NCBI RefSeq assembly: GCF_030867095.1
Contig: NC_081825.1
Coordinates: 43,576,501-43,640,500 of the forward strand
Length of the DNA stretch: 64,000 nt
Direction: 5' to 3'
DNA from: Alligator mississippiensis
Lineage: Eukaryota; Chordata; Crocodylia; Alligatoridae
Shown here: in pieces, positions 1 through 12,579 of the stretch
Numbering within the stretch: position 1 is the stretch's first letter
Layout of the letters: each line of letters begins with the position of its first letter
Program-made: the position numbers and the translations under genes
Notes under the pieces: generated by a model
Seen by the model: only the letters and a program-made list of their open reading frames with translations
The model's database searches: none
What the model was told of the DNA's origin: nothing

Positions 1-3000
1 TTCCCCCTCTTGTCCCTGGACTCCTTCCATGCAGTTCACTATGCTTGGAAATCACTTCAAGCTCTGATTTGCCATATTGCCAGTCTGTCATCTTTGAAGT
101 CCCTCCTCAAAAATCACACTTCTTCCCTGTAGTCTGTAAGCCTTGGTCACGCTTTTTAAGAAACAATTTTCACATTTGTGGTAAAACACATATTAGAAGC
201 ACAGAACATTTGGGAACCTCTCCCACCTTTTCATCTCCTGTGAAAGCTTATTGAAATTACTTTCCTCTTAACTGAAATGAGTTTAGATTTCACACCCTTT
301 GGGGTGAGGATCCTTTCCTTCATCTGTTTGTCAGGCACCATGGAATACAAATTATATAAGTAGATTTGCACATTCACTTATATGAAGTAAAGAAGAAGTA
401 TTATTGATGTTGCAAAGTCAAACACATAACTGTTAGAAAATGATAGAATAATGGTTATTTGTATAACATTAATTTAGTCCACTTGTGCTATGTTTTATGA
501 GATGGCCCTTAATTAATTGCATCACATGCCATTTGTCTCCACAGGATCCCTCTCTCATTCATTGCATAGGGTTGATCTGTTCTAGATATGAATTAGGGTT
601 TGGCAATGAACCCTGCAGAATTTCTGATTGTTACAGAAGTTAAAACTTGTATAGTGAATGAGGAAGGAACAAGGGAACTGCAAGAAGAAGGATTTTTTTA
701 TGATCCAGGCTCTTGACTGCTACTGATAAATGCTGGATATTATCCCTGCCTCTACTACAGAGTTCTTGTGTGATGCTAAGCAAATCACTTCAAACATTTT
801 TAGAGGTGGTTACTAATCATATATTCCTTATTTTCTTTGTGCCAAACTTGAAATCCAAAAGTCCAATTATTTGGACCACATTTGCACCTGATGACCACAT
901 TTGCACCTGATGACCTATGGTATTCTAAACAACCATATCTTCCTTAAATGCCATAGCTATTTGCTACTTTATAGGTGTTCTGTGTATATAATTATTCACA
1001 TGGTCTGGAGTGGATGGTTCAGTTTTGCCAAGACCTTTCCCTGCTCTTTGTCCTGAAATGGTCTTTGACTCACTTCCTGCTTTCTTGCTCTTATTCTTTC
1101 TCTGTCTGTATAGCTTTTAGACAAGAGAAGTGATTGACATTACAGATAAATGATACAGATGGATAGACAGACAGACAGTGAGGAATCAGCAGCAAATGTC
1201 TATCATTGTGTCACCTCCCAAACTTCAGTAGAGTGACAAACCTGAGTCAAGTCTTATTCAGTTGACATTGTTACTATCAGGAAAATAAAGGCATTTATAT
1301 GTGAAGATAGAGATTAAAGGAGACCAAGATATAGCCCAAAGCTAAATAAATATTTTGCCCTGATCTCAATAAGGATGATGATATTGAACAGGGCAGCAAA
1401 GTCAGGATGGATAATGGGAATGAGGTAATGGAAATGTATATTACTGTATCTGAGGTGCATGCAAAAATCACAGTTCAATTTACTAAGTTGAGGGGACTGG
1501 ATAATATGTATCTTAGGGAGAATATGTGTGGGAGAACTGGTACATTAAATTATAGATTCTATGTCAATGAATTTTAGGAACTCTATTATGACAGGGATTA
1601 CTACTGTATTAGTGAAAAACAGCAAAGCGTTTCCATTAGAAATAAGGAGACAATAATGTCATTCTATAAGAGACTGATAGGACCTCATTAGGAATACTTT
1701 GTATATTTCTGGGTACATATATTCAAAAAAATTAAATTAAAACTAGAGCAGGTGCGGAGCCGGACAATGATGATGATCTGGGTAATGAATATATCACAGG
1801 AGAAATTTTAAAAACCCTCATCATGGATTTGATTGTTCTATATAAATATGTCAGAATGAGAAAGACAAAGGAGAGAAAAGACTAATGTTGGACAATTCAC
1901 AAATGAGTAAATGCTGGCCATAAATAAATTCAGGAAAGAATCTGAGAGCCTTCCAATAGGAGTAGTAGGACAACAAATCCAAACTAATTTTAAGAGTGAG
2001 TTTTAGATTTCTAAATTAACTTAAATGATGATGTTTCCTGCATCAGTGACACAGGTGGTCACCTCATTGAATAAATATAATCTCTATGGAAAAATAATAA
2101 AATCGATATTTACCCCTAAATAGGTCTATTAGTATTGATTTCATTTTTTTCTTCTGATTATGAACTGCATGAAATGCTTAACCATCAGTTTCACACCTTT
2201 AGCTTGAGGCCAAGCCCATTTTACTCAATGGAAGATTTAGAGATAAATTATGTTTCGTCTCTTAGATTCCTTTATTCTACCCCTGAAAAGCAGTTAATGT
2301 AAAAGATGGGTGGGTCTTCCTCCTGTTCTCTTCTTTTTGTTGCTGAATCTTAAGGGAAAGGTGTTGGTTTGTTACAAACATAGCTTCATTAATGGTTTTT
2401 CAGGGACTTGAGCAGGATGCAGTTAAATCACACATAGGTGTGTACGACCCCTTGGATGTCTAATAGGTGAAATAGAATATAGTTCTTAATGACTTCAGTG
2501 GTGTTTGGCTCTATAGCCTTAGATATTATCCCAATATTGTAGTCTTCCTGCTTTATTATATTTCTCTTTTCCCCATGATCTTGAAACACAAATGTTCTGT
2601 GTGTTCTTTAATGTTCCTAGACTGCAGTTATTTCCTGCCTACTCCTGGATGAAGTTTAGTTTATTGAAGAACACCTTTTTAATCATCTTGCAGTATGAAT
2701 AGACAGAAAGGTATGTTAGGCTTCTATCAGATGAAAAATGATGAAGCTTATCAGTATCTCTTCCTCTGGATATATTGTAGGTCCTCAGAAACCCTCTGTA
2801 CTGTACTTATTACTTTTAAAAAATGAGCTATAAATGCAATTATCAGAGGGTTGAATCCCAGAAAACTTTACAAATGAGTTAAAATAGACATAAAATGTGT
2901 GCATCGGTTCATGGAACAAAGTGAAAGAGTAAAGGAGGCAGCAGAGAAATACATCCATCACAGATAAAGTATTTAAAATCTGTCCAGTGTAAGGCACAGT

Positions 3001-3480
3001 TCTAAGTTCCCTAGGACTCCAAGCCTTTGCCTATTTAATCCTATGCTTCACTTGGAGTTGTAGGAGTAATGTGTTCCCTTACTAGACAGGAAGAGGAAGC
3101 CTTCTTTTCAGGAGCAAGCAGGAGGGTCCTCTTCTGCTCATAGAAAGGCAGGGGTGAGAGCAGGGGAGCATCAGTACTTACTTAGCAGACACAGAGCTTC
3201 TGTTTGCATGGGTACACACAACACAGGACCAGTTTCACTTTCTTCCCTGGACACACAAACAATGTCTTGGCAAGCATTGGCAGAACTAGCCCACAAGTCC
3301 TAGTTGTAGTTTATGTCCACCCACCCCCTGCCTCTGGATGAATGGGGAAGCTCACCACCCCAGAACTATTGTGTCTGGTTGTATGCAAACCTAGACAGAG
3401 GTCACTACAGTATATACACTCAGCTCACATTTTCAAACTTTCCTTCTCAATTACAGTAGCTAGAAGCTAACTTTTTTCAG
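1..3480. other. Upstream non-coding DNA, nothing recognised
   Basis: AT-rich sequence with only short chance reading frames (the longest about 70 codons) and no recognisable protein, RNA gene or transposon end. The only structured item I noticed is the short tandem duplication listed separately at 875-912. It lies 10 kb or more before the PCDH7 start and could hold distal regulatory DNA, but nothing in the bases alone shows that. Confidence 0.5.
875..912. repeat. Exact 19-bp tandem duplication
   Basis: The 19-bp unit accacatttgcacctgatg occurs twice head to tail without a mismatch (875-893 and 894-912), followed by a partial third start (acc). Perfect identity suggests a recent slippage or end-joining duplication. 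Confidence 0.9.
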
Positions 3481-3495
3481 AAAAAAAATTGAGTT

Positions 3496-3690
3496 CCTGA
3501 CACGATCACGTGTCAGGCACAGATTAAGGTATGAGATGCTTTTCTGTACAGTAGAGCTAATTACTGTACAGTAACCATCTGCATCTACATGTGCAGATGC
3601 TTACCATTCAGTAATTGGCTGTAATCATGAGTAAATCTGTTACCTGCAAATGAAAGTAGCAAACCTATTTGAGATTGGTAACTGGGCAGT
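3496..3690. repeat. Short perfect palindrome followed by an inverted-repeat-transposon-like fragment
   Basis: CCTGACACG and CGTGTCAGG (3496-3504, 3509-3517) form a perfect 9-bp inverted repeat around ATCA. From about 3540 the sequence carries the phrases tctacatgtgcagatg and tactgtacagta, which are typical of the GGGYRCATCTACA element family described elsewhere in this window, but clear outer ends are missing. It may be a decayed member of that family. Confidence 0.35.
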
Positions 3691-3861
3691 ACAGCACGTG
3701 TAGACCTCTGACTGGAAGGAAGTGTGCTCCCGGTCAACTGGGCAGCAGGAGACAGCAGGGGATGGGAGATTGCTCCCTGTCCCTGGGAGTTGCCTGCTGT
3801 CAGAGTGTGGGGACAATGTCCCCCTGCCCTGGCATCAGGAAGCTCCCAGCCCCCACTCTGC

Positions 3862-4039
3862 AATCATGGGGTTGGTGCTGGGAGATCCCTATCTTCCACT
3901 CTGACCCCGTAGTCATGGGACCCAAGCTGAGAGATCCTTCTCTCCCAGTGCTGGCCCTGCCATCATGGAGCTGGTGCTGGGAGATAAGGATCTCCCAGCC
4001 CAGGCCCCATGATCACAGAGCTTGGGCTGGGAGATAAGG
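3862..4039. repeat. Degenerate minisatellite, unit about 49-50 bp, about 3.6 copies
   Basis: Units begin near 3862, 3911, 3961 and 4010, each with a form of 'atcatggg' followed by 'gctgggagat' and a 'ccc(a/c)' stretch. Copies differ at many positions, so the array is old. GC content is well above the flanking DNA. It is open in some frames only because of its composition, and no protein is claimed. Confidence 0.7.
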
Positions 4040-4168
4040 TTTACCCTTCCCTTAGTTCACAAGAAAGAAATCATGAATTTTGAGTGAAGTGTAACACTTT
4101 TGTTATAAATCATAGCAAAGAGAGACACTTGGCATTCTTTAATAATAAGTATAAATACATATGTAGGT

Positions 4169-5183
4169 CAGTGATTCTCAACTTGGGTGCCATGACACCA
4201 GAGGCGTAGCAAAGCAGCTCTGCACCTGGGGCAGCTGCGATGCATGGGCCATGCTGATTGCTATAGCAGCAGCCACAGGTGACTGGTAGTGGGGTACGGG
4301 GCGGGGAGGCACATACCCCACCTCAGATTGGGCCCCAACTCAGCACCGCTCAGGATGGGGCAGTTTTTTAGCTATGCAGGCTGGCAGCATGTTGGGGGTG
4401 GGTCACAGCACAGAAATATAAGAGTGGATATGGGGGTTTAGGTTGTAGCCATGTTGGTCTAAGGATATAGGCAGACAAGGTTCCTTGGGTGAATTTGATA
4501 TCTTTTATTAGACCAACCCAAATGGTTGGAGAATAGTTATTAAGCAAGCTTTCGGGTTCAAAAACCCTTCGTCAGGCTAAGGAAGCTGCAGCAGTTGGTG
4601 TGTGCTCTTCCTGGATGGAATGAAAAGTAAACAAGCCAGGGGCTGGGGTGGGGAGTCAGTTGCCAGGCAGATTGTAATGTATCATTATTGATGGATATGG
4701 GGCTTTTGACCCATTCCTTGGCCCGCCCAAAAATTGTGCCCCCCCAAACTCAGGAGGCACCAGTCACCCCAGCCCAGCAGATGCTTTTGCACCCCTCACC
4801 CCTGACAAAAGCAGCTCCTGGGTCTGCTGCCCAAATCACCCGCCATTCAGTTGTGCTACTGTGTAACACTCTGGGGTGCCATAAGATCCTTCTAAGGGTG
4901 TTGCAGAGTGTCATGAAATATTAATGCTCTTAGGTGTGCATTAATTTAGGTAAGAATCACAAGATAAACCCAGAGATTTCAAATAGGAATCCCATAATGC
5001 CAAAAACATTCTAACCGGTTGTGATCTTTCTGAGTTCTTCAAAATATAAGAACTTATCTATTATATTTCCATAGTAAAAAAAAAAACCCAAAACAGTGAA
5101 AACTAAAAGGTGGCATTTTGCAAGGGGTACCTTAAATCTAATGAGGGGTGTGCATTGAGTTTAAAAAAGCTTGAGAACCACTG
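4169..5183. mobile_element. hAT-type DNA transposon, non-autonomous, with nested insertion
   Basis: The ends are inverted: the left starts CAGTGATTCTCAA and the right ends TTGAGAACCACTG, matching the CAGTGGTTCTCAA-type termini of vertebrate Charlie/hAT elements. The body of about 1 kb has no transposase frame. A Penelope-type tail on the opposite strand (4437-4605) sits inside. The 8 bp on either side (atgtaggt and gtacagac) do not match convincingly, so the target duplication is decayed or one end is off by a few bases. Confidence 0.65.
4437..4605 (-). mobile_element. Penelope-like element 3' tail, nested in the hAT element
   Basis: Read on the minus strand it has the order seen at the end of amniote Penelope-like elements: 'tgacgaagg', 'cccgaaagcttg', then 'ttggtctaataaaag' and a stretch ending 'catggctacaacc'. 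The same 'ttggtctaataaaa' phrase recurs near 26450, 34505 and 42000 in this window. No reading frame remains. Family assignment comes from recalled consensus phrases. Confidence 0.55.
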
Positions 5184-6498
5184 GTACAGACTTAAAAAAT
5201 AGCACATTTAGGTATTAGGTCACTAATACTGAGGAAAAAAATACACAAGGCACTGGAGCTCCAGCAAATCCAGTATTTAAATCAAGTAACTGCAATATTA
5301 TTAGAATTTTAAAACCAAAGGATCCTATGTTGAAATCTGCAGAACTGCCATTTTGTTTGGTTCTTTTCTTTTCTACTTGGGTGACTGAAATAGCAAATTT
5401 AGGCAAATGTGCCAAATCTTTTACAGCTATCCTTTACGTTAATAGTGAACTAAGGGTTATACAGGATGTTATAAGAGTATTAAAGAAAATATTTTATGAT
5501 GTATTACCCTCATTTAACACAAAACAAGACTTTAACTCATGGAAAAAATACTTGTAGCACACTGAAAAGACAATTAAAATATGGAATGCACAGCTGCAAA
5601 TGCAGAAAAAAAAAAAATTAACCCAGGATGTCCTGCATGGGGAACAGAGACAGTTAGTTATAGTTAGTGTGTATTGGACTTTGTAAAGAAATAGCTAATA
5701 GAAATATACAGGCATGGAAACAGTAGTTTAAAAGATCTTTATTGCAGTAATAGTAAAACAGTTATTATTCCACATGCCCCTCAGATTCCCTGGTGTAGGG
5801 TTTTTCTTTTGTGAACAGATTTCCTCTGAACTCCAGTTTGCTATGACTGTAAACTTCCCTTATTTTCCAATGGTTCACTGATTGCAAGGGAAACATCTCC
5901 CAAACATGTAGAAGGATCCAGGTTTCAAAATGATAAAATCTTTCAACAGGAGTAAATATTCTGACCACAATACATAATAACACCTTTCTAACTGTGTAGT
6001 CACCTGAATAGCTGTGGACATCACCTTTTCCACTTATAATGATACTTAAGTGCCTAAAACTCTTCCATTGATATGCAAACAGGCACTGCCATCTAGGCTG
6101 GACTGAGGCACTCAGCATCTCTTACTTCATGCATATGGCTTTTTAGGATTAACACACTAGGCAGCCTTGAACCTTATGACCCTGAAAGGCTCAATCCAGT
6201 AGTATTCTCAGAGTACTCATAACATAAACTGCCTGCACTAACTTCATCACATATCACAGGAGCCACAGACACATTCATTCAAAAATTTGGCAGGACATGG
6301 CTCACCTTTTCCCATTAAGACATGAGCACAAGAGAAGGTGATGACGATGCTATTCACCTTTATATATAGGATAGTGGTTAAAACAACTACCCGGAAATTA
6401 AGAGGTCTAAGTGGTTTTCTAGGCCCTCCTAAACCTAAGGGAGTTCAAACCCTCATTTTCCATGGGAGTACTGTGAGCACCACACTACAGGACACACT
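5184..6498. other. Non-coding stretch, one unassigned antisense frame
   Basis: There is a 117-codon minus-strand open frame at 5765-6118. Its translation shows no domain I recognise, and no splice or promoter context supports it. It may be an old repeat or chance. The rest is AT-rich without identifiable elements. Confidence 0.35.
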
Positions 6499-6717
6499 GG
6501 GCACATCTACATGAGATGCTATGTTGCCATAGCAACAAGCTTTGTCACTATAGATCATTGCACTGTAGCATTGGCGGGCATGAACTGTGATACCAACACT
6601 ACTGCACAGTAGCTCATTGCTACTCAGCAGCTTTGTGGAAAAAAACCTGTGCAACATCGAGACTGTGCAGTAACGCCAGTAACAACTGTGCAGTTTAGTG
6701 CATATGTAGATGCACCC
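6499..6717. mobile_element. Small inverted-repeat transposon (GGGYRCATCTACA family), copy 1, 219 bp
   Basis: Left end GGGCACATCTACATGAGATG and right end CATATGTAGATGCACCC are inverted complements with few mismatches. The interior is rich in self-complementary phrases such as actgcacagtag. Flanks are act on the left and tct on the right, so any target duplication would be short (3 bp) and imperfect. No coding capacity. Confidence 0.7.
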
Positions 6718-8979
6718 TCTGGGTGGTGGGCTTTGTTGACTGTGAAGCAAAGAACGTAAGATTCAAGAGGTCAGAGGCAAAACCAGTTGTGGAAAAGGGT
6801 ATGCATGATGAATACACTCCTCTAAGAGGGGGCAGCCTTAAAGTTTTGGGGTTGTTTTTTTTACCAACCTTGATTATTTATTTTATCTAATGACTCCTTG
6901 ATGCAAAATGCAGAAGCAGTCTCTAGAGTGAAGACCAGAACACAGGAATCCCCTCCTCAGAGATTTGTTCTCATCATTGGGTTATGCTTGTCCATCTTGC
7001 CCTTAAATCATGCTCTGGGTATAGAGAAATGTAACAATGGTATTCATATCAAATGATTTTGACATGCTGATAGTGTAGCAGAACTATTGAAACTTTAATC
7101 CTTCATCTTTCAAGGCTAAGATTACAGTGATTTAGCTAATTTATATCCCTAGAGGAGTAGGCAGATGTAACAGTTACACTGGAACAGCTGATACATTCCC
7201 CCAGCCTCAGTTCACCCTCCTCTTAGTAAAATAGTTAAAAATATATCTGTCCATAGTCTCTGCCTTGCTTACTTTCTAGTACTATGGATTCTTTGCTGAA
7301 CAATGACACAGTTTGACATTCGAGTGGAAAGTGCTACACCCCAGAGTTGATGACTAAGGCATTTCCTGAACAAGCAAGTGAAACTATTGGGCTGCTGTAC
7401 CATCCCTATCTTCTCCAGCTACATGGTAACAGAATAAAGTTAGGCACTTCTCTTAGCCTAAAGGGATGCCTTAGGAACCTAAGTCCAGAAGGAAGATATA
7501 GATTTTGAATACCAAACTCATACGGATGAGTCCAGGACAAGGGTTTCAAACACCCTCTTTGGAAGTCGCTCGTGGGTGCTTGCTTTTGCGACACTCATTC
7601 TTTGGCATCTGAGGACTTGTCTAAACAGGTGGATCTTGAGCTGGAGTCCTCTGACGCACTCCAGAGCCAAAGTTGACTTGTTACAGACTGGTCTCCAGTC
7701 CCTGCTCTCAAACCTGTCAGAAACCAGGGTTCAAGTTGCTGGGCTGTAGGTGGGACATGCTTATAATTCTCTCACCCCCTCCTCACCTCCCTCATCCCAT
7801 TCACTATACAGGGAGCAGTTTTGGAAATCCACCCCCAAAATTAGGCTCCTAAAACTAGGCATAGTGAGGTTGAGCACCACCACACATAAGTAATTTTGTG
7901 GATATGGACATAAGCACTTTATTTCAGTCTAATTTGTTATTGTTATTTCAGTCTAATTTCAGTCTGTATGCCCTTTCCCTCAAGCTTATTTTGGACTTTG
8001 AATGGAAAGATAATTTAATTAAAAATTAAAAGCCACATTTAGTCCTGACTTACATCTCTGAAACTTCAATGAATTTAATTGGTTGTATGGAAGGGCTAAA
8101 TCTAGCCCACTGTATAAATTCATATACTTTTAAAAAGAACTTTTACTAATGTCCTTGCAACTGGAAAGAAAAGCCACCTATAATCCTTGCAGTCCATTTA
8201 CATTAAATTGCTTTGTCACCCAATGGGAAGATGTCACTGTCTCTGTGCAGAGTGCCTTTAAAAATAATACTGCTACATAGAAAATGTCTTCATTTAGGAA
8301 ACAAAAAGATCTTAAAACTAAATCACAGTGATTTGTACAGAAGATAATGTAATCTGTCAAAAATTGGTAAACACAAATAGACTATGTACCTGCCCCACTT
8401 TCTCCTTTAAATGGCATTCTAAATTGCATGGCTTTCACCAGAAATTCTGGATCTCAGAAAGAGCAGTAAAATAATATCTGAATGAAAGAACCATTTTTAT
8501 TACTTCTTTTAATTAGACAAGTTCAAATTTTGTTCCAGGGATGTAAAGTTTTAATCAAACATGTGTAGCTTAACTATGCCCCCCCCACCCATTTCCTGTA
8601 GCTGAATAGCTGGCTACTGTTGTTCTATCTAGCAGTATTAAATAAAAATCAGGTCTTTCCTATACATATAAAAAGCACCAGGGTGAAAAGTTTCCTTTAA
8701 ACAGGGTAGCCAGTTTTATGTTTGGCTGGTGCTCAATTAACTAACCACGGATGCAAACAGTTATTACCTGCTTAAAAGGAAATCTGTGGTTTCCTTATTT
8801 AAACTCTTAAGTTTTAATGTCCATCAGAAAGGCTGTTATTGCAATGAATAATTTAATCTCTTCAGTCTGTTACATGGTGCTGTAAAGCAAATGGGATTTG
8901 CAGGCCGTGAAAGGCAGTGGACAGCATCTCCTCTTGCCATCAGCTCTTTGTCATTTCCCTGCCAGCACACGGAGGAAGC
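6718..8979. other. Non-coding upstream DNA, nothing recognised
   Basis: AT-rich with scattered chance frames of about 60 codons and no transposon ends, RNA gene or conserved protein recognised. GC content rises sharply at the right edge, where the PCDH7 CpG island begins. Confidence 0.45.
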
Positions 8980-9475
8980 TTTTGGAGGGGGAAGAGTAGC
9001 GGTGGGGCTGCGAGGTGGGGAGATCAGGACCCGGTTACACTAAATCCGGGAGAAAAGAAAGATGAAAGGTCACCCCCGGTGCTGTTACGGTGTCATTGCA
9101 GCTGTTTGTCCCTTGGTGGAGTTCTTGAGTTAGTTTCGCCTTTCCGTCAAAACTGCTTTAACCGCCTCTATTTTTTCCCCTAGAATTGGCTATCATGTTT
9201 ACTGTATTTAACCTTTTCCTTATACGATTATGAATATGCCACCTCCTTGAAGTGAAAGCCCACCTGAGATCCTGCCTTCGCGACCTCCTTCTCGCCTGCC
9301 TCCGAACCTTGATCACTGTTTCCCCCCATCCCACTCCCTCTCCCCCGCGGAACCTACCGGCTGTGTTGCAGTCTGAGACCCCGGCATTCCTACACTGCAG
9401 GGGGGGAGCAGCTTGTCTGGGGGAAAGAGCCGGTGGTTCAGTGGAGGAGGGCTCCGCCGAGACATCTAAATAAGC

Positions 9476-9560
9476 TAACAATTAATTACATTTGCATATT
9501 TAAGCGGTGCCTTTGCCTGTTCCAGCCGAAAAGATCCAATGACAAAAGATGCCAATCACC
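9476..9560. promoter_or_regulatory. Cluster of homeodomain/POU and CCAAT motifs at the island edge
   Basis: TTAATTA (9482-9488, homeodomain core) is followed at once by a perfect octamer ATTTGCAT (9490-9497, POU-factor site), then two CCAAT boxes (9536-9540, 9552-9556). It is an AT-rich pocket inside GC-rich DNA, which is how conserved developmental control elements often look. Function is inferred from motif identity only. Confidence 0.4.
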
Positions 9561-9778
9561 GAGGAGGGAATCCTAAGGATGCAGAGGAGAGGGGGGAAGC
9601 CGGGTGATGGCTTGAAAAGGATTCCCCGCCTATAACACGGGAGAGGGATGTCAGAGGCAGACGAGCCCCCCACGCCACATGCCGGCTCGGCAGGCAGCGA
9701 TCAGCTGTTCTCTTGCAGGACACGAGCGAGCGTCTTCTTCCCTGCCTGGGAGTTGCGGGTGCCTGCATGTGCGGGCTG

Positions 9779-9781
<3 letters not shown>

Positions 9782-9813
<32 letters not shown>
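9782..9813. repeat. (GT)16 microsatellite
   Basis: Uninterrupted GT dinucleotide run within the CpG island, upstream of the presumed transcription start. Confidence 0.95.
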
Positions 9814-9815
<2 letters not shown>

Positions 9816-10816
9816 GGGGGGATCCTTAAAGCTCAACAGGCTTAACCAACAGGGCAGATCGCCAGCTCCTGGAACAGCTGGCCTTGGTCCGGCTGACACT
9901 GGAGCTGCTGTGATCTGTGACCGGAGCTGCCAGGAGTGGGTCGCGGAGCCCGTCCTCCCGAGGGGGGTAGTACAGCGCGGGGGTGGGGGGAGCTCCCCCC
10001 TCAGAAAATGGCAGCAGGGATCGCGGGGGTGGGGGGCAAATGTAGGACAAGCAGCGTAGACCCGTCTCCTCCGGGGCCGAGGCACGTGGCCCAGAGGCAC
10101 CGCTGCTCATCCAGGATGCAGCGCACGTCGGCCCCATTTCCCACGCCGGCAGCCGGGCCGCCCGGGGGAGGGAAGAAGGGAGGGGGCCGCTACCTCTGCT
10201 CGGCGAGAGGAGCCAATCCAGTGTGAAGGACGCGGGACTCCCGAGCGGAGAAGACCCGCACATGCAGCAGGGAGGAGGAAGAGGGAGGGGGCAGGCTATG
10301 TGCAAGGCAGATTGGGTGCGCGCGGGGGGGCGCCGGGCAGGACAAAGCCGGCGCTTCTCCGCTGGCTCTGGCCGAGCAGGGGGCACGGGGGGGAGATGCA
10401 GCCCCGGTGCGAGGAGCCTGTGATCCGCAAAGGTCGTGGCAGAGCAGGAGCCCATCAAAGTTTGACGGCGGGGGGTGGGGGGAGCCGCGCAGCCCTCCCC
10501 TCCCCGGGCACCACATGCGGTTTCCCGGCGCAGGGAGGCCGGGGGGGGGGCGAGGCACTGCGGTGCCGCGCGGGCCGGGCACTGCCGCCCGCCGCGCCTC
10601 ATGGGCAGGAGTCTCCTCGCGCCGCTGCCGGACAGCGAGGGGCCGCAGCGGCACTCCTGCATTCAAGTTGCTCGGCAAAAAAAAACATAATGGGGATTTG
10701 GTATTAATCCCACTTAACCCGCTGCGAAGGCGCTGAGCTCCCCCCTCCTCCGGCCGGGACTGCGGCGGTGAGCACTGAGCCTGCGCCGAGCCGGGCTTTC
10801 TCGCTGATGCTGCAGA

Positions 10817-10823
10817 TATAAAG
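10817..10823 (+). promoter_or_regulatory. TATA-like box TATAAAG
   Basis: TATAAAG lies in a GC-rich setting, about 2.65 kb before the PCDH7 ATG. If used it would put transcription start near 10.85 kb and give a very long 5' UTR. A second AT-rich pocket near 12255-12277 is an alternative core promoter. Neither can be chosen without transcript data. Confidence 0.3.
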
Positions 10824-12579
10824 CGGAGTGTCTCCGGCTGCGGGAGGGGGGCTTGGCGCGGCCGGGCTGGGAGGGAGGGCGAACCGCCCCGCCGTGGGGC
10901 ACGAGCCTGCTGCCCACACACACGCGCGCACACACACGTCCCGGCGGTCCAGGGGGAGAGAGGTGGAAGCCCCCCCCTCCCCGGCACAGACACTTCGCCT
11001 CACACACGCGCCGCCCAGAAGGACCCGCTGCGATCGGTGCTTTGAGTCATGTCCACACCCCGCCGGGGGCAGCGCCATGGCTCGGGGCGCTCGTCCCCCC
11101 GGGCGGACAAACCCGCGCGCGCGGGGCGGCTGCCGCGGTGTCCCCGGCTCTCCCGGCCCCGGGCGGAGTGGCAAGGACGGGGGCAGGCAAATGCCACAGG
11201 CACAAAGTCAAAAGAAGGAGGGGGGGGGGGGCAGATGCACAAAGTTAAAGGAGAGCTCGAGCCTTAAAGTTTCTCCCCCACCTGCCCGGGGAGGGGAGGT
11301 GCCGGCCCGCGGCCGCGACCCCTGCAGCGGCTCAGAAATAAAAGCCGCGACTCTTTCTGCCATGTGTCTCCCTCCCCCCAAGTCCATTCTCTCAGCCTCC
11401 GAGGGTCCATTTTTTCCCCCTGCCGAGCACACACAAGGCTGCTGAAAACGTGCATTCAAATAGCTGGGATGAAAAGGGGGAGGGAGGAGGGGGAAGAAAA
11501 GAAATGCAGCCGCAGGGGCCGGGTCGGGGGATCTCTGAGCCCCCCGAGTTTCATCCTGCTCCAGCGGCTGCAGCTGTGACACGAGCCCCGAGCCCGCCGC
11601 AGAGGTGCGGGGCGGTGCGGAGGGGCTGCCTGCCCCTGCGGCGGTGCACAAGGCGCGGGAGGGGAAGAAACATGTGCTGTGAAAAAATCATTTCTGGGTA
11701 ACTAGTCTGCAGGGGGGGGGGGAGAAGGGGGGTATTGCTAGAGACCAGAGGTTAGGGGAGAGTAAGAGCTGCCGCGCTCCGGCGGGCAGGAGGCTCGGGC
11801 TGGTGCCGCCGCTATCCCACTTGCTGCACTGGCAGCGGCGGAGGCTGAGGCTGGGCTTTGTGGAGTGCAGCGCTTGGCTCGTCCTCCTCCCTCCCTCCCT
11901 CCCGCCCTCTCCCCCTCTCTGTGTGTGTATGTAGCGCAGGCGGCTCTCACTGCTGCAGCGTCAGGGAAGAGCCGCCGAGAGAGGCTCTAGCAGCTCACAC
12001 CACTTTGGGCAAACTTGCCGCTTTACTGCTTTTTTTTCCCCCTCTCCCCCTTCTGATTATTTGATTTTCGCGAGTGGGAAGCCTCGCCGTTGCCATTCAG
12101 CCCCGGCGAGCCCGAGCCGCCGTGCCGGGAGAGCGACTGCCCCGCACTGCTCGCGGACACACGCGAGGGGCTTCGCTGCACAACCGCCGGTTTCCCGCAG
12201 CCGAGGACCCCGCTGCCTGCTCGCCTTTCGTCTGCAAATAGGACTCTGCTTTTTTAAAATTTTATATTTTTTTTAATCGCATCATCGCTCCCCCCATTCC
12301 TCCCTCCCTCCCTGTCTTCCGCCTCTACGGATGTAATTGAGAATCTGTGTGAATTCACGTGGGGGATCCAGTTACAGCTTGTTCCGCTCCGGGGAGATTC
12401 AATCAGAATCGCCTTTTGGACACGCATCCTGGTTACTAACCTTTGCACTGCAAGGATCAAGTTCAGCTCCGGTCCTCGCATTGGGACGGTCAGGGAAGCG
12501 GCGGGAGACTGCAATCTCACTCGCGAGCCGCCCCGCGCCGCAGCCCCGCGCTGCCCGCAGCCCGGCGGCGCGGATGCAG

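Noticed and set aside
3585-4037. Open frames on both strands (92 and 122 codons)
   Set aside because: They run through the 49-bp minisatellite and reflect its repeated composition.
5765-6118. 117-codon minus-strand frame considered as a gene or retroelement fragment
   Set aside because: I recognise no domain, and there is no promoter or splice context. Left as unassigned.
9651-11651. Many overlapping open frames of 100-280 codons in the CpG island
   Set aside because: Pro-, Arg-, Ala- and Gly-rich translations occur in all frames on both strands, as expected from very GC-rich DNA with few stop codons. No domain or splice context.
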